Below are positions 32,851 to 43,365 of a stretch of 64,000 nt of DNA, one piece after another; the stretch's first letter is position 1, and each line of letters opens with the position of its first letter. Location of the stretch: NCBI GenBank assembly GCA_016490735.1, contig JAEMWC010000992.1:1-64000 (forward strand), in the 5' to 3' direction. The notes below the pieces were generated by a model that saw only the letters and a list, made by a program, of their open reading frames with translations, had not been told where the DNA came from and did not search any database. The stretch comes from Pachyseris speciosa (lineage: Eukaryota; Cnidaria; Anthozoa; Scleractinia; Pachyseridae). A program made the position numbers and the translations under genes.

Positions 32851-33333
32851 TGCTTGACATTTTCGTAAGTCACAACAAACAATAAAAATAATAAATAAAT
32901 TCGATATTTTTACCGTGGCAAGTGCCTCGGTTCGTCTCATACTAATACGGCCCAGATCTTGAAAGCTTAATGTAATTGAAGGCAAAAATTTGAAACTCGA
33001 GGGGGAAAAGCCGATCAAATGCATGTGCACGTCTCAAAATCTGATACGAAGCTGTCAAAAATTAGCGCACTTTTAAAACACTTCATTGAAAAAGTTAGAA
33101 ATCTTCGTCCGAAGACTGTGAACAGCCCAAATTTTGACCTATAACTTTTATTAATTCTCGAGTTGTTGTTGTTGTTGTTGTTGTTTTTTTTTTGGTTTGT
33201 TTGAACCGGTAAGGAACAACGTTTGGATATTTTTGCTGTCTGTGTACGTGTCTGCGAGGGAAGATTATAACTCTATTGAAGGCAGAAACTCAAGCTCGAG
33301 TGAAAAAAAGCCGATCAAATATCTTACATAAAG

Positions 33334-34697
33334 TTGTCAAAAAGCTGTCAAAAATGTCAAAAACAGCGCGCCTCAAACGTCAATGACAAGAGACATCCGA
33401 CTAAATTGTGCAAAAGAAGTCCTGTTAAAGAATTAATATTCCATGCTTTCCCAAAAGACGAAAATAGAAAACAACACTGGATATCGCAGATGTCTAAAGG
33501 CTTGGCGAATTTCAAATGAGGAAAACAAGTGAGGATCTTTTCCAATCACTTTATGGACGGGAAACCAACGACTGAAAACACTTTTCCTACTTTATTTCTA
33601 TGTGAGCGAAATTTAAATGATCGTTCTCCGAAGAAAAGAGCGAGGGTGGAGACGGCTCCAAGAATTGAGTCATTAACGAAAGCTAATCAATCTTCCGACC
33701 TCTCGCAAGAAAACGCTACTCAGATAAGTTTGAACATAGGATTGTAAATCAGTTATCTCGGAAGAGAAAGTAATGTGAGATGTTTTACAGGACTACCAAA
33801 CTCTCAAACATTTCATATGCTATTTGATTACATTGTTTCAAAGGCGCAGCATCTGCAATATTGGCGTGGAGAAGTGTTGACATTGAAAACACTGCCCAGC
33901 AATCGAGTACCTGATGTGGACTTCAGGGATTGGAAAGGACCACCAAGAAGTCTTTCTCTTGAACAAGAGTTTGTATTCATACTTATGAGGTTGAGGATGG
34001 CACTGTTAGTTGAAGACGTAGCTTTCAGATTTTATGTTACGTCATCACAGGTTTCATCTATATTCACAACGTGGATTACGTTTTTGGCTAGAGAGCTCGG
34101 GGTATTGAATGTGTGGCCCTCAAAAGTTCAAGTGAAAAAAAAACTTACCTTATTATTCCAAGAAAATGTATCCTAAGTGCAGGGTTATTATATACTGCAG
34201 TGAGGTATTTACAGAAACACCAACAGCTCTGGATGTGGCAGCGGCATTATGGTCTGAATATCATGAAGCACCACCACACTATTAAATTTCTGGTTGCAAT
34301 AAGTCCTAGAGGAGCAGTGTCATGGGTTTCACCTGTTTATGGTGGGAGGGCAAGTGACATCCACATTGTTAGAGACAGTGGTTTTTTGAACCAATTTGAG
34401 CGGTATCATTTAGTGCTAGCAGACAGGGGCTTCAAAATAAGAGAGGAGTTACTGATTATGGGTGCGAATCTTGCAATTTCCCCGAGTTCTGCTGCTTCCA
34501 TGCAAATGTGTGCCAAAGATGTCCGACAAACCTCACAAATCGCTAATGTTCGAATACATGTCGAGAGGGCGATTATAAGATTAAAAGTTTTTAGGGTTCT
34601 TAAACAAGAAATGCCTTTATCTGTCATTCCGCTTGCTGATGACATACTTGTTGTGTGCGCTGCATTATCTAACTTACAGGGACCACTTATTGTGTAA
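33334..34697 (+). pseudogene. THAP-domain DDE_Tnp_4 transposase (ISL2EU/Harbinger-like), decayed
   Basis: The first part (33334-33745) contains a THAP-like zinc-finger remnant: FHAFPKDENRKQHWISQM, RIFSNHF and a downstream Pro; the expected N-terminal CxxC is disturbed and a stop splits it at about 33518. The second (33775-34176) has the helix-turn-helix region (LSLEQEFVFILMRLRMALL, SSQVSSIFTTWI). The third (34113-34697) has the DDE core: KFLVAISPRGAVSWVSPVYG, LADRGFKIREEL (second Asp) and VRIHVERAI (Glu). Where a first Asp is expected (I-D-C-T-E-type motif) the sequence reads IYCSEVF near 34169, and a frame change follows at about 34260. Catalysis is therefore lost. Confidence 0.8.
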
Positions 34698-35063
34698 AGA
34701 GCAGAAACTTGTATATAGTTGAAATCTTGGTATATTTTAGGCACTCATGGTATTATGTGCCTTAAAAAATAAAATCCTTTGATAAAAAGTACATGTGCAA
34801 ATTTTATTATACTAAAAATTCTGGTATTTTTAAATCATAATGGTATATAAAGGGTAGACAAACTGAAGTAATACACACACTTATGATACCAATAGATAGA
34901 TAAATAGAATATCATTTATAAGATACTGTATTAATTTATAATTATCAATCTATAATATATGAGTGTATTATTCTATTGCTTTTATCTTCCATACTAACTT
35001 GTAATTTCATTTTGGATAAAAACACCCAAACATCTTATACTTATGCAATGTACAAACAACAGA

Positions 35064-35510
35064 CAGGGGCACCCAACGAGCAAAATCAACCAAGAGCTGT
35101 AGAAACGCATTTTTGAGTACCTTATGGTGTTTGAAGTCTGTTTGAAGCGATGTTTTCATAAGCTAGAAGAAGTTCATCTGTTCGGATTTCCTAGCTGAAA
35201 TTTTAATTACCCGAAAATATTAGGGAACAAAATCTTCCTTTGAGAAAATGCAAGCTGAAATTAACTTTACACGAACTTTCTAGGGAACTATTTTCTTTCC
35301 GAAAATGCTAGCTGACGTTTTTGACTGCCAAAAACAGCAATTACGACCCTTCCGAAAACCTCAGGGGCTATGATTTTCCCATTGCGAATCTTTTAGGCCA
35401 CGTTTTAGTTAAGAAAATCCGAGTGCACTCTTTAATCGCCACCGAAAGCGCAAGGCGAATTACCCTCCACCGAACAGATATCTACCGAAACTTGTCGTTG
35501 GGTGCCCCTG
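35064..35510. mobile_element. MITE with CAGGGGCACCCAACGA ends, copy 2
   Basis: Near-perfect ends (CAGGGGCACCCAACGA at 35064, inverse ending at 35510) and exact AACAGA on both sides (35058-35063, 35511-35516) as a 6-bp target duplication. Length 447 bp. Better preserved than the inverted copy at 8606-9031. It lies between the convergent transposase and nuclease genes. The 75-codon ORF inside is not a gene. Confidence 0.85.
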
Positions 35511-35657
35511 AACAGACATACCACACACAAAATTTAGTTTTCATTTGATTATTTTACAGCCACTATTGTTTCAATCCAGGGCATAAAAGCTCTAACATGT
35601 GTATGAATACAGCTCTAGACTATTTGTCACATCATTCATGTACATGTACAGTCTGCA

Positions 35658-37627
35658 TTAAAAGTCTTCATCAGATAGTTCATTGTCTTCAAGACACACA
35701 GAAGCCATGTCCAATAAACAACTTGGGCATACAAAAGCACCTTCAACTTGCTCCTCTGAAGTTATTTCTGCACACTCCCAATGCCACCAAACATTGCACT
35801 CGTCACAGCATACAGATTGCGCACCTGGTTCATCTACTTCATCACTATCACTCTCGAGTACAATATTGTTGTATTTCGGGCAACAACACAATTCTCTTTT
35901 TTCCAAAAGAACCGGCAACACATAACTTCTGAAAAAGAGAGTTGCAGTTGAGTGCAGCTTGTCCCAGTGCTCAGCTCAAAATTCAGTCTTCTCAATGAGT
36001 AAATCTTTTGTTGTCCAAACAACAAAATATGTTTGCCTGGCTTGTGCTATGGCCATGAGCATTGTTACTTGAGAGTAGTACTTGTGGGATATTCTTAACT
36101 TGACAGAGCCATCCCTCATTTCTAGGAAATCTGTTTTGCTGTAGTTTTCAGTAATCTTTTACTCTCTTATACTGCATGGTCATTTTGTCTCTATGACACT
36201 CAGACCGCAACAGCTACAAATGAACAAGCCATCAGGGAAGGCTGCCAAGAAGGGTAATCTAACTTTACAAGGAGTCCACAAGCTTTCAGGCAACCTAGCG
36301 CACAGTCATGATGTGAAGTCATTACAATCATGAACTATTTTATAGCATCTGCCTCATGTTCTTTACCCCACTTTATAGCATCCACGCCACTAATGTCAAT
36401 TCCATGTATTATTTTTTTTGACAAGAGGGGTGTACTTAGGTGTGTGACTTTTTCTTCTGTTGTTTATTATTGACTATGTCTTTGTCATTACCTCATAAGC
36501 AATGGATGATTCGGCCCAGCCGTTGCTGTTCCAATTGTCACTGCAACCTTGACCTCTTGTTTCTTTTTCTATTTTTTTTCTTTGTGTGTGTGTGCTACAT
36601 TTATTTGTATGTATTCAATAAATTCTTGCGTGATTTCTTTTGTGGGTCTTTCACCATTTTTGTTCAGAGAGAGGAAATCAATAGCTGCATCTTTCAAAGT
36701 AGGCGGCAGCTCCGCAGTGACAAATGCATCTAATGAGTACAGAACACAAGCATTTGGATAGCTAGCCTTTATGTTCTGATACAAATAAGATACTTGGTCA
36801 TGGTTTACCTGTCTGTGTTCGGGGTGCCGTGGATCAAACTCCCTTTTACTTCTAGAATTAATAGGCGTTCTAGTCTTTTTATCTCCGCGTTGTCTACTGT
36901 CATTCCTGATAAATAGGTCACATTTCTTTCTGGGCTCTACTTGCTTGTGTGTTCCTTTGTTCCAGCCTTCAGGCAGAGAAGTACATGCAAAATTTTAATA
37001 TCCTTTTTTGTGCCCAAAATTTATCTTATACAAAACAGCAACAATGTGATTGCAGCACAGGTTTGTTCCAGCTACAAATGTACACCAAGTGGTCAAAATG
37101 GAGTTATTATCAAACGAAATCCAGGTCTTGTGAGGACGATCGCGTACTTTAGTTGAGGGAGTCACGTCACCTTTAATAAATACCTTGTTGCGCCGGTCAG
37201 GTAAGCACTAAGAATACAGACATCCGACAAATCCACTTTCATAGAAGCTGTATGCTTTCTCGTCTTTGTACCTTCCGATGTATTCAGTCGCAAATGTTTT
37301 GTTTTGAAGGATGAATGAAAAAACCTTTCCTTCGTCCACATCGTGTCACGTCAAAACATTTTACTGCCATTTATCCGCTGGAATTGTGTTTGGATCCGGA
37401 GCATTGCATACTCGAAGTCGACGCTGGTATTCTTTCTTGAGTTTTTCGGATATTTTTTCTTGTGTGTACTTGATCGGTGCTTTCAACTCGTACGCGCCAA
37501 AAGCTCGAGCGACGAGTTCAGCTTTAAAACCTGATTTTGAAAGACCTCTAAGCCCTAAATAATCCTGACGAGAGCTTAAAGTCATATGAAGAAAGTCCTC
37601 GAACTGATATTTTTCGTCTTCCATCAA
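35658..37627 (-). pseudogene. SAP-SWIM-YqaJ-PHD nuclease of an ISL2EU-like transposon, decayed
   Basis: Read on the minus strand from ATG 37625-37627: a SAP-like DNA-binding motif (SSRQDYLGLRGLSKSGFKAE, at 37361-37627); a SWIM zinc-binding region near 37050-37110 (VAGTNLCCNHIVAVLYK); a helical linker (36569-36784); YqaJ exonuclease motifs at 36000-36400 (WGKEHEADA; FLAAFPDGLFIC with the catalytic PDG Asp; QARQTYFVVWTTKDLLIEKT); and a C-terminal PHD finger at 35658-35921 (CCDECNVWWHWECAEI, FVCPSC). Frames change and stops occur between modules, so it is broken or contains unrecognised introns. The domain order matches lambda-exonuclease-like proteins common in cnidarian repeats, as I recall. 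Confidence 0.75.
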
Positions 37628-37789
37628 AATTCAATAAAAAAGAAAGAACATTCAAATACAATGACTTAAAGTTGGCATATTTTACGAAGCTTTGCCCTGC
37701 TCTCCCCAGTCTCTCCGAGCATTCTAGCCCTACTTACAAGATGGCGTCGGGTACCGTGAAACCTGCTATTACCGCCTGTGATACCTGTT

Positions 37790-38220
37790 GACTGCTCTAA
37801 AAGATCAGGTGCGGACCTCTTTTTTGTCTTTTCTAAGGACATTTATGTCAAAATTGCTTAGCAATTTTTCTAGCTAAATACAAGAAATTTTTGTAACTTG
37901 TCTATTTTCTCCATCTTCTCCAACAGTCTTCGAAGAAACATTACGTTTTGTGCTTTGTTTTCTTGGTTTTGTTGTTTGGAGGTTTCTGAGGTCAATACTC
38001 CCGTTGACTGCTCTAAGCGATCAGTCTGTACCCTTTTGTGTCTTTTCTACGAGCATTTATGTCAAAATTAATACCGATTTTTCTAGCTTAATCAGTACAA
38101 GCTATTTTTGCACTAGATAGTCTTGTTTAATTTCGCCACCTTCTCCAAGAATCTTCGAACAAACATCCGCATCCTACTTTGTTGTTGCATTGTTTTGTTT
38201 TTGATCCGCTTTGAATTCCC
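37790..38220. repeat. Subterminal tandem duplication in the right arm
   Basis: Inverse counterpart of 4865-5290. Units at 37790-38001 and 38002-38220 each start GTTGACTGCTCTAA and share TTTATGTCAAAATT and TTTTTCTAGC. Confidence 0.65.
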
Positions 38221-38737
38221 TTATGATTTCATCTGAAAGTAGTTTCGATTCAAGAGTGTCTGTCTTTGTTTTTGCAAACATCTGCTATCGAAAACTCTTC
38301 GTTTTCCCTGCTGCTGCTCAATTTTTTTGGACACAAATTAAACTAGCCCAAGGAAAGCCATGCCAAGTTGCTCGGTGACAGTGTGCAGCTCCGACTTAAG
38401 AATTGGCTTGGCTAAATTTTTATATGGCCTTCAGCTTTTCTTTTTTTAATCGCTACATAACAGACTGGAATAGTATTCCACCGAACGTCAAGCATATACC
38501 TTTTTTAAGCAGCTTTAAGTCCTATGTATTACATTATTTGTGTCAATTTTAAATCAGTTGTAACTTGTGAGTGACAAGTATCCTGCAAGTATGTAATTTA
38601 ATTAGCTTTGGGTTGTATTTAAATTTTACTTCTTAACTTTTAGTGTCAATCTCAAATCAGGGATGACTTGTAAGAGACAAATATTCGATTTAATTTAAGT
38701 AGATTAGTTTTAAGCCGTGTTTAAATTTCACCTCTAA

Positions 38738-38849
38738 GGTCCCGTTTATATGGAGAAAAGTTGTCCCGGGTAGAAGGGTCACCCGCCTACCCGAGCTACC
38801 CTGGGCGAGCAAACTTTTCCTACATTTCCTTACAAAACTTGGCGAACCG

Positions 38850-38887
<38 letters not shown>

Positions 38888-39115
38888 TGACCCTCCTAGC
38901 CAGGTCACCCTCTTTCGATGGTAGGGTCACCCTCCAAGCCGAGCCAACTTTTCTCCATATAAACACTTTGGGTCGCCTAGCTGGGTCAACTCGGTCAAGG
39001 TGAGACAATCAGAGCTTGCGCGAGAGCTCCCGGCTCAGGCAAAAGGCTAAAGTTGACTCGGCTGGGAGGGTGACCCTCTTACCTGGGACAACTTCTCTCC
39101 ATTATAAACGGGGCC
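38738..39115. mobile_element. PIF/Harbinger-like MITE nested in the right arm
   Basis: TIRs of about 48 bp begin GGTCCCGTTTATATGGAGAA and end with the inverse (CTCCATTATAAACGGGGCC at 39115). TAA flanks both sides (38735-38737, 39116-39118). The left-arm paralogue at about 4335-4345 shows the empty site with a single TTA, which supports a 3-bp TWA target duplication typical of PIF/Harbinger. The interior is made of repeated AGGGTCACCC/GGGTGACCCT words in both orientations. Confidence 0.85.
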
Positions 39116-40076
39116 TAAGTTTTTAGTATGTTTAATATTGGATAAAAATTATTCTTTGTATGGGATTCAGTTTCTGATCCCAATTATTCTCCAGTATTGC
39201 ATTTTTTTTGTTTTGTATCAACTTACTTGTATTCGCATGGAAAAGTATTATTAAACTTAAACTTAAAATTAAACTTAAAGTAAACTCTTTCTCATCAATG
39301 TAAACATCCTCTCCTTCATTCAGCCTTTCAATTAATCTTATTAGTAGCTGGTCACACCAATCTTGTGGGATGTTTAGATGACATATCTGGCGCTAATGTT
39401 TAATGGGATTTCTGATGTTTGGTGAAGTATGTTATGCAATTTGAAATGTACATGGAGAAATGTGCCTCAAGTCCTTACCTTTCTTCTAAAATAGAACATC
39501 AAGTTAAGATGGCTAACACTGATTTCCAACACTTTGCTTTGATGAATCATTACCTTAAATCCTTATACTACATTGTTAATTACCTTGATAGTGGTATCAA
39601 ACAAATGCCCAATATTTTATTGTCAAGATGTTTGGTCTTGCACTTGGCCGGCCAGAACAGCAGCTGGATTTCTTTTTGGAAAACATTGTAGGTGCATTGA
39701 GTGATGAGCTTCAGTACTAACAAGCAGTTTTTTTTTTTGTGATGGTAAAGTCAAGAAGTAACTGATCAAAAGAAATATTTTGGTCTTAATTCATATCATC
39801 TAAATATTTTTATTAATTTCCATGTATCTTTCTTTCATAATTTTATTTGTGGCAATAATATATCCAGAGGATACACAATTTCTGTTTTCCGACTGTCTCA
39901 TGGGAGGCTGTGGATAATTGAAATTGCATTCATTCTGAAGTGATGATCTGAATCGCTATATAATTGATGTGATACTGATTCAAAGGAGTAATCATTAGCC
40001 CTCTCCACCAATATCTAGTGGCTCTAAACCAAAACTAAGTAGCCTATAGTTGAACAGGGAAACAGACCTGGTCTTA

Positions 40077-40199
40077 GGTATTGCTCAAGCTGTTTTAACG
40101 GCTTGAGCAATACCTAAAAATCTATAAATTTTTAAAACCAAACAATCTTAAATGATTGTTTGGTTTTAAAAATTTATAGATGCAAACTTGCATTGTAGG
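40077..40199. repeat. Compound fold-back duplication
   Basis: Two adjacent hairpins: TAGGTATTGCTCAAG against its inverse CTTGAGCAATACCTA (loop CTGTTTTAACGG), then CTATAAATTTTTAAAACC against its inverse at 40163-40187. The left-arm paralogue near 2890-2950 has each word only once, so the inverted duplications arose in this copy. Confidence 0.75.
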
Positions 40200-40581
40200 T
40201 GCTTTTTTTTTTTTTTTTTTTTTTTTACACAAATTAGTATTAAAGATTATTTAAAAAAGGTACCACAGTATTTCTATTTTGCTTTTTAACAACTCCAAAC
40301 ACCATTTGCAAAGGAATTTTATTACCTTACTCAAAAGAGCACTTGGAAGGAGAGGGGCAGTCCAAATCCGTTAAAGGGGGTTCATATCTGCTATCAGTTG
40401 TGGACTAGGGGGTCCAAATCTGATCCACAAGCAAATCTAGACTGGAGGGTGCAAATCTACGGAGGGTCCAAATCCGCTGTGCTACTGGTTCAGATCACCT
40501 ATTTTCTACAGCAAGCAGACAACCTATATGTAAATGCCATAAAAAAAAAGAATGCTTTTGGAGCTCCGTCTTTAGGCTTGG

Positions 40582-40653
<72 letters not shown>
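40582..40653. repeat. (TA)n microsatellite 6
   Basis: About 70 bp joining the outer end of the ISL2EU-like element (GGCTTGGC) to the Penelope copy that follows. Confidence 0.95.
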
Positions 40654-40655
<2 letters not shown>

Positions 40656-40847
40656 GCCAAGAATTGGCCCGTCCAAATAAAAAAGATGTCATCTATAAAT
40701 CTACGCCAGAAAAGCGGCGTTATTGATGCTTGTTCAAATAGGTCCGATTCTAGTTTACCCATAAAGATATTGGCATAAGACGGCGCCATTTTTGTCCCTA
40801 TTGCTGTCCCCAGGACCTGTAGGAAATGTCTTCCATTAAAAGTAAGG

Positions 40848-42140
40848 TTGTTGTTAGTGAGCACCAACCTAGCCAAATCCACTAAAACTGATGTCCCTCC
40901 TGATGTTTTAGTGGATTTGGCTAGGTTGGTGCTCACTAACAACAACCTTACTTTTAATGGAAGACATTTCCTACAGGTCCTGGGGACAGCAATAGGGACA
41001 AAAATGGCGCCGTCTTATGCCAATATCTTTATGGGTAAACTAGAATCGGACCTATTTGAACAAGCATCAATAACGCCGCTTTTCTGGCGTAGATTTATAG
41101 ATGACATCTTTTTTATTTGGACGGAGGGAGAGGAGAGACTCAAAGAGTTTATGGGGCTTATGAACTCGTTTCATAATACCATTAAATTCACTTTTAGCTG
41201 GTCGTCTGAGCAAGTGAACTTTTTAGATGTTAGTGTCTTGTTAAACGAGGGGGTAATTTCCACAGATTTATATAGTAAGCTTACGGACAAACACCAATAT
41301 TTGTTTCATTCCTCTTGTCACCCTAATTCATGTAAGAAAGGTATCCCTTATGGTCAGGCCCTTAGAATAAGACGTATATGTTCCACGGATGCTTTGTTTG
41401 ATAAACGGGCTGAGGAATTGTGCAGTTACTTGGTTAAAAGGGGTTATAACAGGGAGCATGTGGAGGGGCAAATAGATCGAGCGCGTAGGATTCCCAGGGA
41501 ACAAACCCTTAGGAATAAGCAGTCTGCTTGTAATAAACGTATTCCTTTTGTGGTCACATTTCATCCGGCACTCCCTTGTATTTCTAAAATATTACACAGG
41601 CTTCATCCTGTTTTGCAATCTTCTAGGCGTTGCCAGCTGGCCTTGGAACAAGTGCCCATGGTGGCTTTCCGGCGGCCTAAATGCCTTAAGGACATTCTGG
41701 TACATTCCGAACTTAAGACACCAGTTACTGTTAAGGGTTGTGGTAGATGTGGGGATAGACGATGCAGGGTTTGTGATTTCTTGGATGAGGGCATTTGTTT
41801 CAAAAGTAGAGTTACTGGGAGAGATTTTGTGATTAATTTTAAGCTGGATTGTAATTCAGACCACGTAGTGTACCTATTGTCTTGTGCAATGTGTCAAATG
41901 CAGTATATGGGATCTACTATTAACAAATTTAGGACTAGATTTAATAACCACAAGTCTAGGATTAATGCACACAGAGGACTATCCTCTGAGAATAAACTTA
42001 AAGACGATGTTATATACAGGCATTTCAATCAGGCAGACCATCATGGTTTGAGTGATGTTAGAATACAGTTAATAGACAAGTGTTCAAGTGAGGAATATCT
42101 TAGGGATAGGGAGGCCCAGTGGGCATACCGTCTTCGATGA
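40848..42140 (+). pseudogene. 5'-truncated Penelope RT with GIY-YIG endonuclease
   Basis: The frame is open for 430 codons. The first ~20 codons come from the fold-back and are not native; the genuine sequence starts near [18 protein letters not shown]. It has [18 protein letters not shown], the RT catalytic [29 protein letters not shown], the Cys cluster GCGRCGDRRCRVC and the GIY-YIG core (VVYLLSCAMC, MQYMGSTINKF, RTRFNNHKSR). The N-terminal RT blocks with the first catalytic Asp are missing. The final codons follow EAQWAYRLR. Confidence 0.85.
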
Positions 42141-42338
42141 ATTTATCCACTGGGTCTTAATAGTGATGATTTTTCTGTAGTAGGAATCCTCGAAGGGATT
42201 TATTTTAATATCGCTCTCATTGCTTCACTTATATGTAACGCGCGCGCTTTACAGCGCGCGAGCAGCTTTAAGTCTCGTATTAGCGTCTCACATCAGCTAG
42301 CGTATATCTTATAACGGTTTTAACCGCTTTCACATCAG

Positions 42339-42380
42339 TTGCCCTGATGAAGTCTTTTAATAAAGACGAAATATTGGCAA
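42339..42380 (+). ncRNA. Hammerhead-ribozyme-like motif with 5-bp stem I
   Basis: TTGCC (42339-42343), CTGATGA (42344-42350), stem II GTCTT/AAAGAC, GAAA (42368-42371), TATT, then GGCAA (42376-42380) pairing with the first five bases. This is the most complete hammerhead architecture in the window. Confidence 0.75.
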
Positions 42381-42454
42381 AGTCGTATTTTCCAGTTCTT
42401 GGCTATTATTTTAATTCGTCTGGAGACACAACCACGACAGTGGATGTTTTTGAC

Positions 42455-42456
<2 letters not shown>

Positions 42457-42526
<70 letters not shown>
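42457..42526. repeat. (TA)n microsatellite 7
   Basis: A 70-bp TA tract directly after the 3' end of the fold-back Penelope copy (TTTTTGACAT then TA). Confidence 0.95.
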
Positions 42527-42528
<2 letters not shown>

Positions 42529-42721
42529 CATGTCATGGATAGATCAGGGCAAGATTGTCCTTTTCGCTGCTAAGATCAGCATTACTTTTCTTAAGAGGCT
42601 CACGATATTCCAGAAGAGTTAATTTAGAGTTGTTGGACATTGACTTGGATATTGAAAAAAGGCACGCTAATATTTTTTTAGAGAACGCTATTTCTGGGGG
42701 ACTCTAGGCATCTTCACAAGC

Positions 42722-42871
42722 ATCAGTCACAAACAGTTAATCTTCATGAAGACACATACACTATCACAAATGAAGATAACCCACATGTTTTTACCCTGAT
42801 GAAGACCACTTTATGTGGTCGAAATATAGGTGTGGAACAAAACATGTGGGTTATCTTCATTTGTGATAGTG

Positions 42872-42875
<4 letters not shown>
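42722..42875. mobile_element. Fold-back Penelope 3' end
   Basis: 42744-42790 is the inverse of 42838-42874 (ATACACTATCACAAATGAAG against CTTCATTTGTGATAGTGTAT), with the hammerhead core in the loop side. The same sequence in one orientation lies at 14123-14254. No coding sequence remains. Confidence 0.7.
42793..42831 (+). ncRNA. Hammerhead-ribozyme-like motif
   Basis: Identical in core and stems to the one at 14127-14165: CTGATGA at 42796-42802, GACCAC/GTGGTC, GAAA at 42821-42824, TATA, ACC/GGT stem I. Confidence 0.65.

Positions 42876-42934
<59 letters not shown>
42875..42934. repeat. (TA)n microsatellite 8
   Basis: Links a Penelope 3' end to the left edge of the tandem array; the junction (ATATATCTGAGCG) shares the ATATCTGAGCG of internal array units. 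Confidence 0.95.
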
Positions 42935-42936
<2 letters not shown>

Positions 42937-43339
42937 GAGCGAATTTGCAAAAACGTACCCGCTAGGTTTTCGCTTGAAGACAGGCGCAGACCCGTCTTCA
43001 AGCTCTTGCTGCGGCTCAAACTTGAGGGGGCTTGCCGTCAACACTTGCTTTTCCAAATAGCCCAGGGATAGTTCTAACAGTGAGTGGGTGATTGACAGCT
43101 GTCCATCAAAACCACAAGGCTGGGGGGGCTCTTTGGAGATTTGACTGCAGTTAAAGTTGCTGACGTTATGTTGAGTGAGAGTTTCAGTTCTAGGCATGCA
43201 TTGCCAATTGTCTAGGGCCTGAATGAGAGTTTACTTTTTGAACTCCACTTTGAGGGGGCCTGCTGTTAGGTTCGGGTGGGTGGCTGGCAGGTGTATGTCA
43301 AAAGCACAGGGGTGGGGAGGGTGGCTCCTTGAGCATTGG

Positions 43340-43365
43340 ACTACATCAAAATTCGCTTGAAGACG
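43340..43365. other. Internal deletion junction in the array
   Basis: ACTACATCAAAA is followed directly by TTCGCTTGAAGACGGGC, skipping the ~150 bp that separate these phrases in other units. The shared TT at the joint suggests microhomology-mediated deletion or unequal exchange. Confidence 0.7.

Larger units (their letters stand above)
32338..40582 (+). mobile_element. ISL2EU-like two-gene DNA transposon (decayed, with nested MITEs)
   Basis: An ~8.2-kb unit whose outer segments match, in inverse, the element at 2446-6992. It carries a THAP/DDE transposase pseudogene on the plus strand and a SAP-SWIM-YqaJ-PHD nuclease pseudogene on the minus strand, converging near 34.7-35.7 kb. A transposase plus a YqaJ-family nuclease is the described coding pair of ISL2EU/IS4EU transposons. 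Nested insertions are MITEs at 35064-35510 and 38738-39115. Ends are inferred from where similarity stops: AGCGGAGCTACG near 32348 and GGAGCTCCG...GGCTTGGC near 40560-40581. Confidence 0.7.
40654..42456 (+). mobile_element. Penelope-like element with fold-back 5' end
   Basis: Bounded by (TA)n on both sides. From about 40669 to 40889 the sequence is the exact or near-exact inverse of 40905-41126, with a 15-bp loop. The rest is a sense copy of RT C-terminal half, endonuclease, 3' UTR and hammerhead core. The far left 15 bp (TAATAGCCAAGAA) are the inverse of the 3' UTR phrase TTCTTGGCTATTA at 42398, so the fold-back arm is itself a junction of UTR and RT sequence. Template switching during target-primed reverse transcription would explain this. 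Confidence 0.8.

Noticed and set aside
36440..37562. Plus-strand ORFs of 60-97 codons opposite the nuclease
   Set aside because: Shadows of the minus-strand SAP-SWIM-YqaJ gene, whose motifs are specific.
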